From positions 62,001 to 126,000 of the forward strand of contig NZ_LMFA01000002.1 of assembly GCF_001426565.1 (NCBI RefSeq): DNA of 64,000 nt, read 5' to 3'. The DNA is from Rhizobium sp. Root482. GTDB taxonomy: Bacteria > Pseudomonadota > Alphaproteobacteria > Rhizobiales > Rhizobiaceae. Positions 27,741-36,936 of this stretch are shown piece by piece (position 1 is the stretch's first letter; every line of letters begins with the position of its first letter). The notes beneath the pieces were generated by a model. The model made no database searches. It was given only the letters and a program-made list of their open reading frames with translations, and was not told where the DNA came from. Both the position numbers and the translations under genes were made by a program.

Positions 27741-27870
27741 CTGAACCCAAAGGCATGAAAGGAAATGAGAGGCGCAACGGCCTCCGGAAGCCTGTACCCA
27801 AGCCCTGCGCGGAATCGCGAAGCGGACGGAGAACGGGAATTTGCGGCTTGAGGCGGTCGTGACCGGCGAA

Positions 27871-28407
27871 TCACTCCGCCTGATAGATCTCGCCCTTGGA
27901 GGTGATCATCACCCAGCGCCCGTCGCGCTGTTCCAGTGTTGCAAGGCGGCTGTTGTCGGGCAGGACCGAACCGATGCGCACGATATAGATGCCGCTGGCA
28001 TCCTCGATCAGCGCGCGGCCATTGGCGACATGCATCAGCCTGAAGCCCGCAGCAGACGGGAAAGGCTGTTCGAGACCGTCTTCGACGCCGGCCTTGCGCC
28101 CGTCTCCGGCATTGGGAACCGTCGCGGTGACCAACTGGTCGACGGCGGCCTGCATATCGGCGTCGCGTTCCCCAAGAGCGAGCGACGAGGCGCCGCCCGT
28201 GCCGGCACGCCCCGGGACGTCGCGCGCATCGTCCTGCCAGAGCGAGGGCAACGAGAACTCGTCCTGATGCAGGAACGCGTACCAGGGAAAGAAGGTCGCA
28301 AGGGCCGCGAGTGCGATCCCCGTCGCGCCGAGCGCCTTGTCGATCGTCGGCGTGCGCTGAGGGCGCTTGCGCTGGATCACGATTTCGTCGGCGTCTTCGT
28401 CCCTCAT
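27871..28407 (-). CDS. Flagellar-cluster membrane protein of unknown function
   Basis: 178 aa from the ATG at 28407 (MRDEDADEIVIQRKRPQRTP), one base after the fliI stop; upstream ATGs would lie inside fliI. A basic cytoplasmic N-terminus is followed by one membrane helix (about 30-50) containing ATFFPWYAFLH. The periplasmic part has a loose Gly/Asp-rich stretch and a C-terminal beta-rich domain (NSRLATLEQRDGRWVMITSK). A gene of this type follows fliI in rhizobial clusters (S. meliloti SMc03026 by position, from memory). The role is unknown; co-transcription with fliI and flgF suggests assembly or motor function. Confidence 0.75.
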   Translation of the reverse strand: MRDEDADEIVIQRKRPQRTPTIDKALGATGIALAALATFFPWYAFLHQDEFSLPSLWQDDARDVPGRAGTGGASSLALGERDADMQAAVDQLVTATVPNAGDGRKAGVEDGLEQPFPSAAGFRLMHVANGRALIEDASGIYIVRIGSVLPDNSRLATLEQRDGRWVMITSKGEIYQAE

Positions 28408-28408
28408 G

Positions 28409-29806
28409 CTAGGCTCTCCGCATGTTCGGCGCCTGACCGCCGACATTCGCCGCCGCCTTCAGTGCGTTGGCAAGGTCGGTAAAGGCATCGAAAGCCGGCC
28501 GTTCGCCCGGCGTCTGTTTCAGGATGTCGTAGATGACCGGGACCTGCTTGATCGCCATGTCCAGATCGGGATCACTGCCGGGGCGATAACCGCCGATCAG
28601 CCGGAGATCGCGGGTTTCCTCGAACCGGTGGATAAGAGACTTCAGCCGCGCCACCAGCTTTTCCTGATCCGGTGTCCAGGCCTTGCGCGCCAGGCGCGAA
28701 ACGGATGCGAGCGGATTGACCGGCGGATAGCGGCCCTCCTCGGCAAGGCTTCGATCCATGACGATATGGCCATCGAGAATACCGCGCGTCGAATCTGCGA
28801 TCGGGTCATTGTGGTTGTCGCCATCGACGAGGATCGAGATGATCGCGGTGATCGTCCCCGCCCCTTCGGCGCCCGGTCCGGCGCGCTCCAGCAGCCGCGG
28901 CAGTTCGGTGAAGACGGAGGCCGGATAGCCGCGCGCGATGGGCGGCTCGCCCGATGCCGTGGCGACTTCGCGGATGGCATGGGCAAAGCGGGTGACGCTG
29001 TCGATGATCAAGAGGACATTGTCGCCCTGGTCGCGATAGTGCTCGGCAATGGTGACCGCCGTCAGCGGCGCCATCTTGCGCAGCATCGGGCTCTCGTCGC
29101 TGGTAGCCACCACGGCAACCGACTTCGACAGGTTTTCACCGAGCGTATCCTCGATGAATTCGCGCACTTCACGGCCGCGTTCGCCAACCAGCGCGATCAC
29201 CACCTTGTCGAAGGCATCGGCTCTTGCCAGCATCGACAGGAGCGTGGACTTGCCGACGCCGGAGCCGGCAAAGACGCCGAGACGCTGGCCAAGGCAGAGC
29301 GGCGAGAAAATGTCGATCGCCCGGACACCGGTACGAAATCCGTGTTCGACGCGCTTGCGGGTCATCGATGGCGGCGCGGTGTTGGAGATCGGCCGGCGGA
29401 TATCGCCCTGAAGCAGGGGACCACGGCCGTCGATCGGCTCGCCCAGCGAATTGATCGTGCGGCCGCACCAGGATTCGGCCGGGGCGACGCGGAACGCGCC
29501 CTTGCGGATAACGGTATCATGGATGCCGATCGGATCGCCCGGCTCGATCGGGCAGACGACCACCGTTTCCTGCTCGACCTTGACGACCTCGCCGAGATGA
29601 ACGCCAGTGGCGCTTTTATGGGCGACGAAATCACCAAGCCGGACATGGCGGGAAAGCCCGCTCACCGTATAATGTCCCGCCGAGATCATCTGCACATGGC
29701 CGCCCGGCGCGACGGAGAAATCCGGATTGGAAAATCGCTCGACGAGACCGCCAAGCGCTGCCAGCGACGTCGCCTCGTTGCGGATCTGGACTTTCTCGTT
29801 CTGCAT
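28409..29806 (-). CDS. fliI: Flagellar export ATPase FliI
   Basis: 465 aa. An N-terminal beta-barrel (about 25-95) precedes the catalytic core: Walker A GVFAGSGVGKSTLLSM, then VIALVGERGREVREFIEDTL, Walker B VLLIIDSVTRFAHAIREVA and the ATPase signature PPVNPLASVSRLA. It drives unfolding and delivery of export substrates together with FliH and FliJ. It lies between flgF and the unknown membrane protein. Confidence 0.97.
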   Translation of the reverse strand: MQNEKVQIRNEATSLAALGGLVERFSNPDFSVAPGGHVQMISAGHYTVSGLSRHVRLGDFVAHKSATGVHLGEVVKVEQETVVVCPIEPGDPIGIHDTVIRKGAFRVAPAESWCGRTINSLGEPIDGRGPLLQGDIRRPISNTAPPSMTRKRVEHGFRTGVRAIDIFSPLCLGQRLGVFAGSGVGKSTLLSMLARADAFDKVVIALVGERGREVREFIEDTLGENLSKSVAVVATSDESPMLRKMAPLTAVTIAEHYRDQGDNVLLIIDSVTRFAHAIREVATASGEPPIARGYPASVFTELPRLLERAGPGAEGAGTITAIISILVDGDNHNDPIADSTRGILDGHIVMDRSLAEEGRYPPVNPLASVSRLARKAWTPDQEKLVARLKSLIHRFEETRDLRLIGGYRPGSDPDLDMAIKQVPVIYDILKQTPGERPAFDAFTDLANALKAAANVGGQAPNMRRA

Positions 29807-29884
29807 TCCGTTTCCTGCCGTCGATCCCGAAGCGCTTCGGCAAGCCTGCCGGGCCGGGTTGCCGTCACCTGTTATTCAGTCGGG

Positions 29885-30610
29885 CTATTTGCCGCCGCCG
29901 AGCGTCTTGATCGCCTCGTCGAGAGACCCTTCGCTATCGCGCATCAGGGCAGTGATGTTCTCGAAGGCGCGCGACACCATGATCAGCTGCGACATTTCCT
30001 GAACGGCATTGACGTTGGATTCCTCGACATAGCCCTGCATGACGCCGACATCGAAGCGATCGATCACCGGTTCGGCTTGCGCATTGGGCATGACGGCGCT
30101 GTTGTCGTAGCGGGTGAAGCCGTTGCTGAAATTGGCCTGGTAGAGGCCGAGCGCCGCAATCTGGGTGCCGTTCTGCTGAATGGCGCCATCGGCGCCGACC
30201 TTGATGTCGCCGGCCTGCGAATTGAGCTGGATCGGCGCACCACCGGCGTCGAGAACCGGATAGCCTCGGAGCGTCACCAGATCGCCCGCTTCCGTCAGGG
30301 TAAAACGCCCGTCGCGCGTCAGGGCCGCGCCGCCGGGCGTATCGATCTGGAACCAGGCATCGCCCTTGATGGCAAAATCCAGCGTATTGCCGGTACGGTT
30401 CAGGCCGCCATTGTTGGTGTTGAGGAATTCCTGCCCTTCGGAAACAAAGGAGACCTTGGTCGGGCGGGTATCGCCGAGCAGCTGGTTGAACTTCACTTCC
30501 GTGGAGCGAAAGCCGACCGTGGCCGAATTGGCGACATTGTCGGCCAGCGTGTTCATGCGTTTTTCAAGTGCGATCTGCGAGGAGACGGCGACATAGAGAC
30601 CGGTTTGCAT
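29885..30610 (-). CDS. flgF: Proximal rod protein FlgF
   Basis: 241 aa. MQTGLYVAVSSQIALEKRMN and TLADNVANSATVGFRSTEVK form the N-terminal rod signature. The C-terminus GYVEESNVNAVQEMSQLIMV with the closing helix matches the FlgF/FlgG family, and the gene is shorter than flgG. It follows the DUF1217 gene after one base, and fliI begins 78 bp downstream. Confidence 0.95.
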   Translation of the reverse strand: MQTGLYVAVSSQIALEKRMNTLADNVANSATVGFRSTEVKFNQLLGDTRPTKVSFVSEGQEFLNTNNGGLNRTGNTLDFAIKGDAWFQIDTPGGAALTRDGRFTLTEAGDLVTLRGYPVLDAGGAPIQLNSQAGDIKVGADGAIQQNGTQIAALGLYQANFSNGFTRYDNSAVMPNAQAEPVIDRFDVGVMQGYVEESNVNAVQEMSQLIMVSRAFENITALMRDSEGSLDEAIKTLGGGK

Positions 30611-30611
30611 A

Positions 30612-31391
30612 TCAGCGTCCCCCGAGTTTCAGCGTATTGATGGAGAGAAGGAGATCGGAGGAGATGCCGTAACCGCTGGACGAGCCGAACAGGGCGAGCG
30701 GATCGTAGGGATCGGAGGAATGATCGATCTCCCAAAGGGCGGTGAACCTTTCGAGCATCTTGGAAAGCTTGGCCGGATCCTTGAAATCCTTGATGTCCAA
30801 CGCCTTTTCGATCGTGTCGGCCTGCTTGTCGATATCGGAGGCGGCAAATTCGTCCGGCAACTGCAGGACGGTGCGCACGACCTTGGCGAGCGCTTCGTCA
30901 GCCAGGAGGCTATAGGCGCTGGTGACGGTGGGGGCCATGCGGGCGAAATAGAGTGCCAGGCGCACGCCGGAGTTTTCCTCGCCGGCATTCTGCTCCAGGG
31001 TCTGGCGCGCATATTTGTCAGCGACGCCCTTCTGGGCCTTGTCGAACGAGGTCGCGGCCGCGCCGGTACGGGCGAAATTGAGCGATTCAACCAGATCCGA
31101 ATAGCGGCTGTCGGAGAGCTGCTTGGCAAAGGCGTCATCGCTGTCGATGCCCTCCGTCAGCACCTTGCGCATGAACGCCTTGGCGTAGCCCATGTCCTCC
31201 AGGCCGTGCGCCTTGATCGCGTAATTATAGAGCCGCGTATCGGCGAAGAAATCGTCGATGGTTTTGACGTTGCCGATATTGGCCAGATAATATTCGGTCT
31301 CGCGGGCGACATCCGGCTGTTCGGACACCCGTTCCAGCGATTTGGACAGGTTGCCTGCTATCATCTGGTAGCTGGTATAGGTCGTCGTCAC
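30612..31391 (-). CDS. DUF1217 flagellar-cluster protein
   Basis: 259 aa with a GTG start at 31391 (VTTTYTSYQMIAGNLSKSLE), preceded by GGGGAA. Longer ATG frames extend into the divergent promoter region and are unlikely. The protein is soluble and helical, with a repeated pattern of helices (VKTIDDFFADTRLYNYAIKA; DSRYSDLVESLNFARTGAAA) typical of DUF1217, a family found in alphaproteobacterial flagellar clusters. No signal peptide. It leads the leftward unit with flgF and fliI, which points to rod or export function, but the role is unknown. Confidence 0.8.
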   Translation of the reverse strand: MTTTYTSYQMIAGNLSKSLERVSEQPDVARETEYYLANIGNVKTIDDFFADTRLYNYAIKAHGLEDMGYAKAFMRKVLTEGIDSDDAFAKQLSDSRYSDLVESLNFARTGAAATSFDKAQKGVADKYARQTLEQNAGEENSGVRLALYFARMAPTVTSAYSLLADEALAKVVRTVLQLPDEFAASDIDKQADTIEKALDIKDFKDPAKLSKMLERFTALWEIDHSSDPYDPLALFGSSSGYGISSDLLLSINTLKLGGR

Positions 31392-31447
31392 GACGTTTCC
31401 CCGTTCATCGATGAGAAATGACGCAATAGGCGCCGATCGAGGGGAAA

Positions 31448-31470
31448 CTGACCGCTCTTGCTTGCGCGAA
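31448..31470 (-). promoter_or_regulatory. Candidate Rem-type element for the leftward flgF operon
   Basis: Minus strand TTCGCGCAAG at 31470-31461, 10-base spacer, CAG at 31450-31448 (TAG elsewhere). It lies 57 bp before the GTG start of the DUF1217 gene and 42 bp from the oppositely oriented copy serving motA. Confidence 0.55.
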
Positions 31471-31511
31471 CCTGTTTGCCCGCGGCCTTGGAAAAAAGGC
31501 CGGCAACCAGC

Positions 31512-31534
31512 CTCACGCAAGGCTGGAGACCTAT
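31512..31534 (+). promoter_or_regulatory. Candidate Rem-type element for the rightward motA operon
   Basis: CTCACGCAAG at 31512-31521, 10-base spacer, TAT at 31532-31534, 39 bp before the motA start. It is the only plus-strand copy and precedes the only plus-strand flagellar operon, which supports a directional promoter role. Confidence 0.6.
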
Positions 31535-31573
31535 CGGTAAGGCTGAAAATCCATCAGTGCGGCAGGTATCGAA

Positions 31574-32452
31574 ATGAACATCATCATCGGGCTCCTCTTG
31601 TCATTGGGCTGTATTCTCGGCGGCTTCATCGCCATGGGCGGCCATATGGAGATCCTGAACCAGCCTTTCGAGCTCGTCATCATCGGCGGTGCCGGCATTG
31701 GCGGCTATATCATGGCCAATTCGATGAAAGTGCTGAAGGATACCGGCAAGGCGCTAGGCGAAGCCTTCACTCACAAGGTGCCGAAGGAGCGCAACTATCT
31801 CGACACGCTGGGCGTTCTCTACAGCCTGATGCGCGATCTGCGGACCAAGTCGCGCAACGAGATCGAAAGCCATATCGACAATCCCGACGAATCCTCGATC
31901 TTCCAGTCGGCACCGACCGTCCTGAAGAACAAGGAACTGACCGCCTTCATCTGCGACTATGTCCGCCTCATCATCATCGGCAATGCCCGCAGCCACGAGA
32001 TCGAGGCGCTGATGGACGAGGAAATCAACACCATCACCCATGACAAGATGAAGCCCTATCATGCCCTGACGACGATGAGCGACGCCTTCCCGGCCATCGG
32101 CATCGTCGCAGCCGTTCTCGGCGTCATCAAGGCCATGGGCGCCATTTCCGAAGCGCCGGAAGTGCTCGGCGGCAAGATCGCCGCCGCACTCGTCGGCACC
32201 ATGCTCGGCATCTTCCTGTCCTATTGCATCACCAGCCCGGTGATCGCCAATATCAAAGCCGTGCGCGACAAGCAGAACCGCCTCTACGTCATCGTCAAGC
32301 AGACCCTGCTTGCCTATATGAACGGCTCCGTACCCCAGGTCGCCCTCGAATATGGCCGCAAGACCATTTCCGCCTATGAGCGCCCCTCGATCGATGCCGT
32401 CGAGCAGGAGATGATGAACCCCGGCGGCGGCAGCGAAAGCAAGGCGGCCTGA
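31574..32452 (+). CDS. motA: Flagellar stator protein MotA
   Basis: 292 aa with four hydrophobic segments: two near the N-terminus ([39 protein letters not shown]) and two at about 170-225 ([40 protein letters not shown]). The large cytoplasmic loop between them carries charged residues for contact with FliG. It conducts protons together with MotB, which is encoded in another operon at 15466. It is first in the motA-fliM-fliN-fliG-flhB run and is followed by fliM after 4 bp. Confidence 0.97.
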   Translation: MNIIIGLLLSLGCILGGFIAMGGHMEILNQPFELVIIGGAGIGGYIMANSMKVLKDTGKALGEAFTHKVPKERNYLDTLGVLYSLMRDLRTKSRNEIESHIDNPDESSIFQSAPTVLKNKELTAFICDYVRLIIIGNARSHEIEALMDEEINTITHDKMKPYHALTTMSDAFPAIGIVAAVLGVIKAMGAISEAPEVLGGKIAAALVGTMLGIFLSYCITSPVIANIKAVRDKQNRLYVIVKQTLLAYMNGSVPQVALEYGRKTISAYERPSIDAVEQEMMNPGGGSESKAA

Positions 32453-32456
32453 TCCC

Positions 32457-33404
32457 ATGACCCCAGCAACAGACACGAACATCTACAGCTTCGACCGCAG
32501 GCTGCTTGCCCGGATGACCGGCGCGCTCGGCGATTCAAAGACGATCGGCAAATTATGCGGCGAACTGGGCCAGGTGTTCACGGAATTCCTGCCCGATATC
32601 TTTCAGAGCGAAACTGGTTTCGACATCGACATCGCCTATTCCGGTTTCGACACCGGCCTGAAGACCGACCTGATCGCCAGGCTTGGAAACGGCGTTGCCC
32701 TGTGCGATGCGTCGCTGCGCAACTGGTGCTCCGACTTCACGATCAGCTGCGACAGCCCGGTGATCATCACCCTGATGGAGGCCCTGCTCGGCGCGCCGCC
32801 TACGGCGATCGAGGAACCGAAGCCGCGCACGCTCTCGAAGATCGAGCTCGACGTGGCGACCATGGTCTTCGACAAGATTGCGGAGGTCCTGAAGTCCGCG
32901 ATCGGCGCCGCCGGCGGCTTCGAACTCCAGCTTGGCCGACCTTACAACGCCACCGAGCGGCCTGCCGCCGACCCGGATGTCGAGGATGTCCATGCCGCCT
33001 GCATCAATGTGACGATGGGTATCGGTCCGGTGCTCTCCACCTTCTCGGTCATCGTGCCGCAGCAACCCCTGCTGAAGACCAATGTCGTGCTGCCGAAGGG
33101 CGTGGGGCATGGGCGCAAGGCGAAGGGCGAATGGGGCGAACAGCTGGAACAGCAGATTCGCCGCTCCGCCATCACCCTTGAAGCGCGTATCAACCTGCAG
33201 AGCCTGACGCTCGACACGATCAGCCGCCTCCAGCCGGGCGACGTCATTCCTTTCCAGGACGCCAAGGACGTGCATGTCGAGGTCAACGCCAACGGCCGCG
33301 AGCTTTATGTCTGCGAATTCGGGCGGGCCGGCGCGAAATACACTGTTCGCATCAAGGACACCCATGGTTCGGAGAATGACATTCTCCACCATCTGATGAG
33401 TTAA
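32457..33404 (+). CDS. fliM: Flagellar motor switch protein FliM
   Basis: 315 aa. The middle domain has a CheC-like fold (about 50-225), and the C-terminal SpoA domain holds [20 protein letters not shown]. The N-terminal CheY-binding helix of enterobacterial FliM (LSQxEIDALL) is not obvious; the protein begins [20 protein letters not shown]. That is usual for rhizobia and may relate to their unidirectional motors with variable speed. It forms the C-ring of the motor. Confidence 0.93.
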   Translation: MTPATDTNIYSFDRRLLARMTGALGDSKTIGKLCGELGQVFTEFLPDIFQSETGFDIDIAYSGFDTGLKTDLIARLGNGVALCDASLRNWCSDFTISCDSPVIITLMEALLGAPPTAIEEPKPRTLSKIELDVATMVFDKIAEVLKSAIGAAGGFELQLGRPYNATERPAADPDVEDVHAACINVTMGIGPVLSTFSVIVPQQPLLKTNVVLPKGVGHGRKAKGEWGEQLEQQIRRSAITLEARINLQSLTLDTISRLQPGDVIPFQDAKDVHVEVNANGRELYVCEFGRAGAKYTVRIKDTHGSENDILHHLMS

Positions 33405-33463
33405 AATCCCCCGCCTTACCCGGCAACATGGTTGGGGCAAGTTTCAACTGGAATAGTTTGCAC

Positions 33464-34132
33464 ATGGCTACCAAGAAAGCACCCATCGACGACCAGACGA
33501 TTCTGAATGCTGGCGATGTCGAACTCGACAAGGCGATCGACGATCTGCGCGGCGTCCTGCAGGACGATGCCGGCGGCGCTGCTCCGCAAACGGATTTCGG
33601 CATGGACTTCGCAGCAACATCGACGATCGGCGAGACGTCGGACTTCGCCAGCACGTTCGAAACAGCTGAGACCGATCTCAGCAATTTCGGCGGCGATTTC
33701 GGCGGTTCGGGCTTCGGCGATCTCGACCAGACCGCCGCGACGTCCTTCGATGCTGGCTCCTTCGACGGTGGCCTGGGCGAAAGCACATTCGGCGGAAGCG
33801 CATTCGGCGAAAGCACTGGCAGCGACAGTATGAACAGCCTCGGCGAACAGGCATCGAGCGAGCCGGGCAGCGGCATGAACGCCAATCTCGACCTGATCAT
33901 GGATATTCCCATCGATGTGCAGATCGTTCTGGGCACGAGCCGGATGCAGGTGGCGGGACTGATGAACCTGACGGAGGGCGCGACGATCGCGCTTGACCGC
34001 AAGATCGGCGAACCGGTCGAGATCGTCGTCAACGGCCGCGTAATCGGCCGGGGCGAAATTACCGTGCTCGACGAAGACGAAACGCGTTTCGGTGTAAAGC
34101 TCATCGAAATCAAGGGTACCAGTAAAGTTTGA
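33464..34132 (+). CDS. fliN: Flagellar motor switch protein FliN
   Basis: 222 aa from the ATG at 33464 ([20 protein letters not shown]); the ATG at 33428 has no better ribosome site. Residues about 20-40 are a helix ([15 protein letters not shown]). Residues about 60-140 are a low-complexity spacer rich in Gly, Phe, Ser and Asp with FGG/FG repeats. The C-terminal SpoA domain (about 145-222) contains [20 protein letters not shown] and [20 protein letters not shown]. Enterobacterial FliN is about 137 aa, so the spacer is the main difference. It forms the base of the C-ring and binds FliH. Confidence 0.94.
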   Translation: MATKKAPIDDQTILNAGDVELDKAIDDLRGVLQDDAGGAAPQTDFGMDFAATSTIGETSDFASTFETAETDLSNFGGDFGGSGFGDLDQTAATSFDAGSFDGGLGESTFGGSAFGESTGSDSMNSLGEQASSEPGSGMNANLDLIMDIPIDVQIVLGTSRMQVAGLMNLTEGATIALDRKIGEPVEIVVNGRVIGRGEITVLDEDETRFGVKLIEIKGTSKV

Positions 34133-34161
34133 CCCCGGTTGAGGGTGACAAGGATTAATCC

Positions 34162-35193
34162 ATGATGGATTTCGACAATTTCGAAGCTTCGGCGCCCACC
34201 CGGCCTCTCACCCAGATGGACAAGGCCGCAGCCGTTCTCCTTGCCATGGGCAAGCCCGTCGCAGGCAAGTTGTTGAAGTTCTTCACGCAGAGCGAATTGC
34301 AGGGCATCATCGCCTCGGCGCAGTCGCTCCGCTCTATCCCGCCGCATGAGCTGGAAATCCTGGTCAATGAATTCGAGGACCTGTTCACCGAAGGTGCGGG
34401 CCTGATGGACAATGCCAAGGCGATCGAGGGCATTCTCGAGGAAGGCCTGACGCCGGACGAAGTCGACGGCCTGCTTGGTCGCCGCACTGCGTTTGCGGCT
34501 TACGAAGCCAATATCTGGGACCGCCTGCAGGATTCCGATCCGGTCTATGTTGCCCAGCATCTCGGCAAGGAACATCCCCAGACGATCGCCTATGTGCTGT
34601 CGATGATGCCATCGACCTTTGGCGCCAAAGTGCTGCTGCAGCTTCCCGAAGCCAGCCGCGCCGATATCATCAACCGCGCCGTCAACATGAAGGATGTCAG
34701 CCCGAAAGCGGCTGCGATCATCGAGGCCCGGGTCATCGAAATGATGCGCGAACTCGATGCGGATCGGAACTCGGCCGGATCCATCAAGATCGCCGAGGTG
34801 ATGAACGAGCTTGAAAAGACGCAGGTCGATACGCTGCTTGCCTCGCTCGAATCGATCAATACCGAATCGGCAAAGAAAGTGCGGCCGAAGATCTTCCTGT
34901 TCGACGATATCCTCCTCATGCCGCAGCGCAGCCGCGTGCAGCTGTTCAACGACGTCTCGGGCGACATCATCACCATGGCGCTTCGCGGCTCCAGCATGCC
35001 GCTGCGCGAGGCGGTCCTTGCCTCCATCGGCGCACGCCAGCGCCGCATGATCGAATCGGACCTTGCGGCCGGCGATACCGGCATTAATCCGCGCGATATC
35101 GCGATTGCCCGCCGCTCGATCACCCAGGAGGCCATTCGCCTGGCAGCCGGTGGCCAGATCGAGCTGAAGGAAAAGGAGGCGGCCGCTGCCTGA
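34162..35193 (+). CDS. fliG: Flagellar motor switch protein FliG
   Basis: 343 aa, three helical domains. The N-terminal domain (AAAVLLAMGKPVAGKLLKFF) binds FliF; the middle domain contains the EHPQTIAYVLSMMPSTFGAK motif. The C-terminal domain (VRPKIFLFDDILLMPQRSRV; LREAVLASIGARQRRMIESD) carries the charged residues that meet MotA. Length and motifs are complete. It lies 29 bp downstream of fliN. Confidence 0.97.
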   Translation: MMDFDNFEASAPTRPLTQMDKAAAVLLAMGKPVAGKLLKFFTQSELQGIIASAQSLRSIPPHELEILVNEFEDLFTEGAGLMDNAKAIEGILEEGLTPDEVDGLLGRRTAFAAYEANIWDRLQDSDPVYVAQHLGKEHPQTIAYVLSMMPSTFGAKVLLQLPEASRADIINRAVNMKDVSPKAAAIIEARVIEMMRELDADRNSAGSIKIAEVMNELEKTQVDTLLASLESINTESAKKVRPKIFLFDDILLMPQRSRVQLFNDVSGDIITMALRGSSMPLREAVLASIGARQRRMIESDLAAGDTGINPRDIAIARRSITQEAIRLAAGGQIELKEKEAAAA

Positions 35194-35326
35194 GCGGTCG
35201 GCGCTTTCGTCCCGGTTTCTGTGAAGTGACGCGCCCTTTCGCCTATTCCCCTTGCATGGCTTGACCTGTCGGCCCAAAACGGTTTGACGGCTGCGGCCGC
35301 GTCAACCGGGAAGAGGCCTTCATCCG

Positions 35327-36409
35327 ATGTCGGACGATCAGGACAAGGACAGCAAAACAGAATCTCCGACCGAGAAAAAGCTGTCCGATGCCGTGGAGAA
35401 GGGCAATACGCCGTTTTCACGCGAAGTGACCATGTTTGCTTCGACCATCGCCATCTACATCTTCATCGTGTTCTTCCTGCCACAGGGCTTCGTCGCCATC
35501 GCCGAAACGCTGAAGGATATTTTCGAGCAGCCTGAAGCCTGGCGCCTCGAGACATCGACGGATGTGGTGGCGCTGATCATGCTTGTTTTCGCCAAGGCCG
35601 GCACGCTGCTCATACCGTTCTTCGTGCTTTTGATCGTCTTCGGGATAGGTTCGTCTGTCCTGCAGAACCTGCCGACGCCGGTGCTCGACCGCATCCAGCC
35701 GAAGATGAACCGCATTTCGCCCATCGCGGGCTTCAAACGGATCTACGGCGTGCAGGGCCTCGTCGAATTTTCCAAGGCATTGTTCAAGATCCTGATCGTT
35801 TCGGCCATCATCGTGCTCACCCTGTGGAACGACTACTACGCCTCGCTCGATTCGATGTTTTCCGATCCGCTGACGATTTTTTCCGTCATGTCGGGCGATC
35901 TCAACCAGATCATGATCGTCATCCTGATTTCCACCTGCATCATCGCGGTGGCGGATTTTTTCTGGACCCGGCACCACTGGTACACCGAGCTGAGAATGAC
36001 GAAGCAGGAGGTCAAGGAGGAGTTGAAGCAATCGCAGGGCGACCCGATCGTGCGGGCCCGGCTGCGTTCCATCGCCCGCGACCGGGCGCGCCGGCGCATG
36101 ATCACTTCGGTCCCCCGCGCCACGCTCGTCATCGCCAATCCGACCCATTTTGCCGTGGCGCTGCGCTATGTGCGCGAGGAGGGCGACGCTCCGACGGTGG
36201 TTGCCAAGGGCCAGGATCTGGTGGCGCTCAAAATCCGCGAGATCGCCGAGGAAAACGGCATCCCGGTTTTCGAGGATCCGCCCCTCGCCCGCTCAATGTT
36301 TGCGCAAGTCTCGGTGGATAGTGTCATTCCACCGGTGTTTTACAAGGCGGTCGCCGAACTCATCCACCGGATCTATGCAACGCAGCCGAACACGAAACGG
36401 ATGACGTAA
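35327..36409 (+). CDS. flhB: Flagellar export switch protein FlhB
   Basis: 360 aa. An N-terminal charged stretch ([20 protein letters not shown]) is followed by four membrane segments up to about residue 215, then a cytoplasmic domain with [20 protein letters not shown]. The NPTH site is the self-cleavage point that changes export specificity after hook completion, in concert with FliK. The C-terminus ([13 protein letters not shown]) is standard. There is a 133-bp gap after fliG with no separate promoter element seen. Confidence 0.97.
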   Translation: MSDDQDKDSKTESPTEKKLSDAVEKGNTPFSREVTMFASTIAIYIFIVFFLPQGFVAIAETLKDIFEQPEAWRLETSTDVVALIMLVFAKAGTLLIPFFVLLIVFGIGSSVLQNLPTPVLDRIQPKMNRISPIAGFKRIYGVQGLVEFSKALFKILIVSAIIVLTLWNDYYASLDSMFSDPLTIFSVMSGDLNQIMIVILISTCIIAVADFFWTRHHWYTELRMTKQEVKEELKQSQGDPIVRARLRSIARDRARRRMITSVPRATLVIANPTHFAVALRYVREEGDAPTVVAKGQDLVALKIREIAEENGIPVFEDPPLARSMFAQVSVDSVIPPVFYKAVAELIHRIYATQPNTKRMT

Positions 36410-36414
36410 TCCCG

Positions 36415-36855
36415 ATGAAAAAATGCGAATATTCGGAACAACGCGAGAAAATAGTAGCCGATGCCATCCGTCCCGTTGCGACGGAATTGCGGCTGATCGA
36501 TGCCGCCGACTTCATTGCCCTTTTACGTTTTGAATCGCATGGGAGCCTGTCCGACCTGGTCTCCTCCGCCGCGGAACTTTATTTTCTTCCCGGGACGGTC
36601 AATTTCGGTATCGGCGGCAATTATTCGCTGGACTGGGACACGCAGCCGGAGGTCGTTCTGGACCTGGAGCTGAAGCCGGATGGCGTTACCGTCTATGCGC
36701 AGTTGGCGCTCGGAAAAGACCAGGCCGGCCTGGAAATCAACCATATCGCCTTTCAAAGGCCTTCCGCCGACCCGGACGAAAACACGGCATTTCTTGCCCG
36801 CAGCCTCGATGCGGCGAAATTCGTCAAGTCCTACCCGGTCGCTCTTGCGAGTTGA
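36415..36855 (+). CDS. Conserved hypothetical protein downstream of flhB
   Basis: 146 aa, soluble, no signal peptide. It begins MKKCEYSEQREKIVADAIRP and has a beta-rich middle (AELYFLPGTVNFGIGGNYSL; VVLDLELKPDGVTVYAQLAL). It starts 5 bp after flhB and is the last gene of the motA operon, convergent with visR. A gene in the same place occurs in S. meliloti (SMc03017 by position, from memory). No known domain recognised. Its stop codon lies inside a 16-bp tandem repeat. Confidence 0.75.
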   Translation: MKKCEYSEQREKIVADAIRPVATELRLIDAADFIALLRFESHGSLSDLVSSAAELYFLPGTVNFGIGGNYSLDWDTQPEVVLDLELKPDGVTVYAQLALGKDQAGLEINHIAFQRPSADPDENTAFLARSLDAAKFVKSYPVALAS

Positions 36856-36908
36856 GACCGGCACGAGTTGAGATCGGGGCGAGTTAGTCCGGGCAAGTTG
36901 GGACCGGC
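36848..36908. repeat. Degenerate 16-bp tandem repeat across the operon end
   Basis: Four units: CGAGTTGAGACCGGCA (36848-36863), CGAGTTGAGATCGGGG (36864-36879), CGAGTTAGTCCGGGCA (36880-36895) and a partial AGTTGGGACCGGC (36896-36908). It overlaps the last codons and stop of the upstream gene and fills most of the 81-bp gap to the convergent visR stop. Confidence 0.75.
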
Positions 36909-36936
36909 TGTCGGCCATGACGGCCGGAACGTCAGA

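Noticed and set aside
28367-30640. 757-codon plus-strand frame opposite fliI/flgF
   Set aside because: Antisense shadow of established flagellar genes without domain support.
36415-36855. Naming the gene after flhB as a known flagellar component
   Set aside because: No domain could be identified; only its position is conserved, so it is left as hypothetical.
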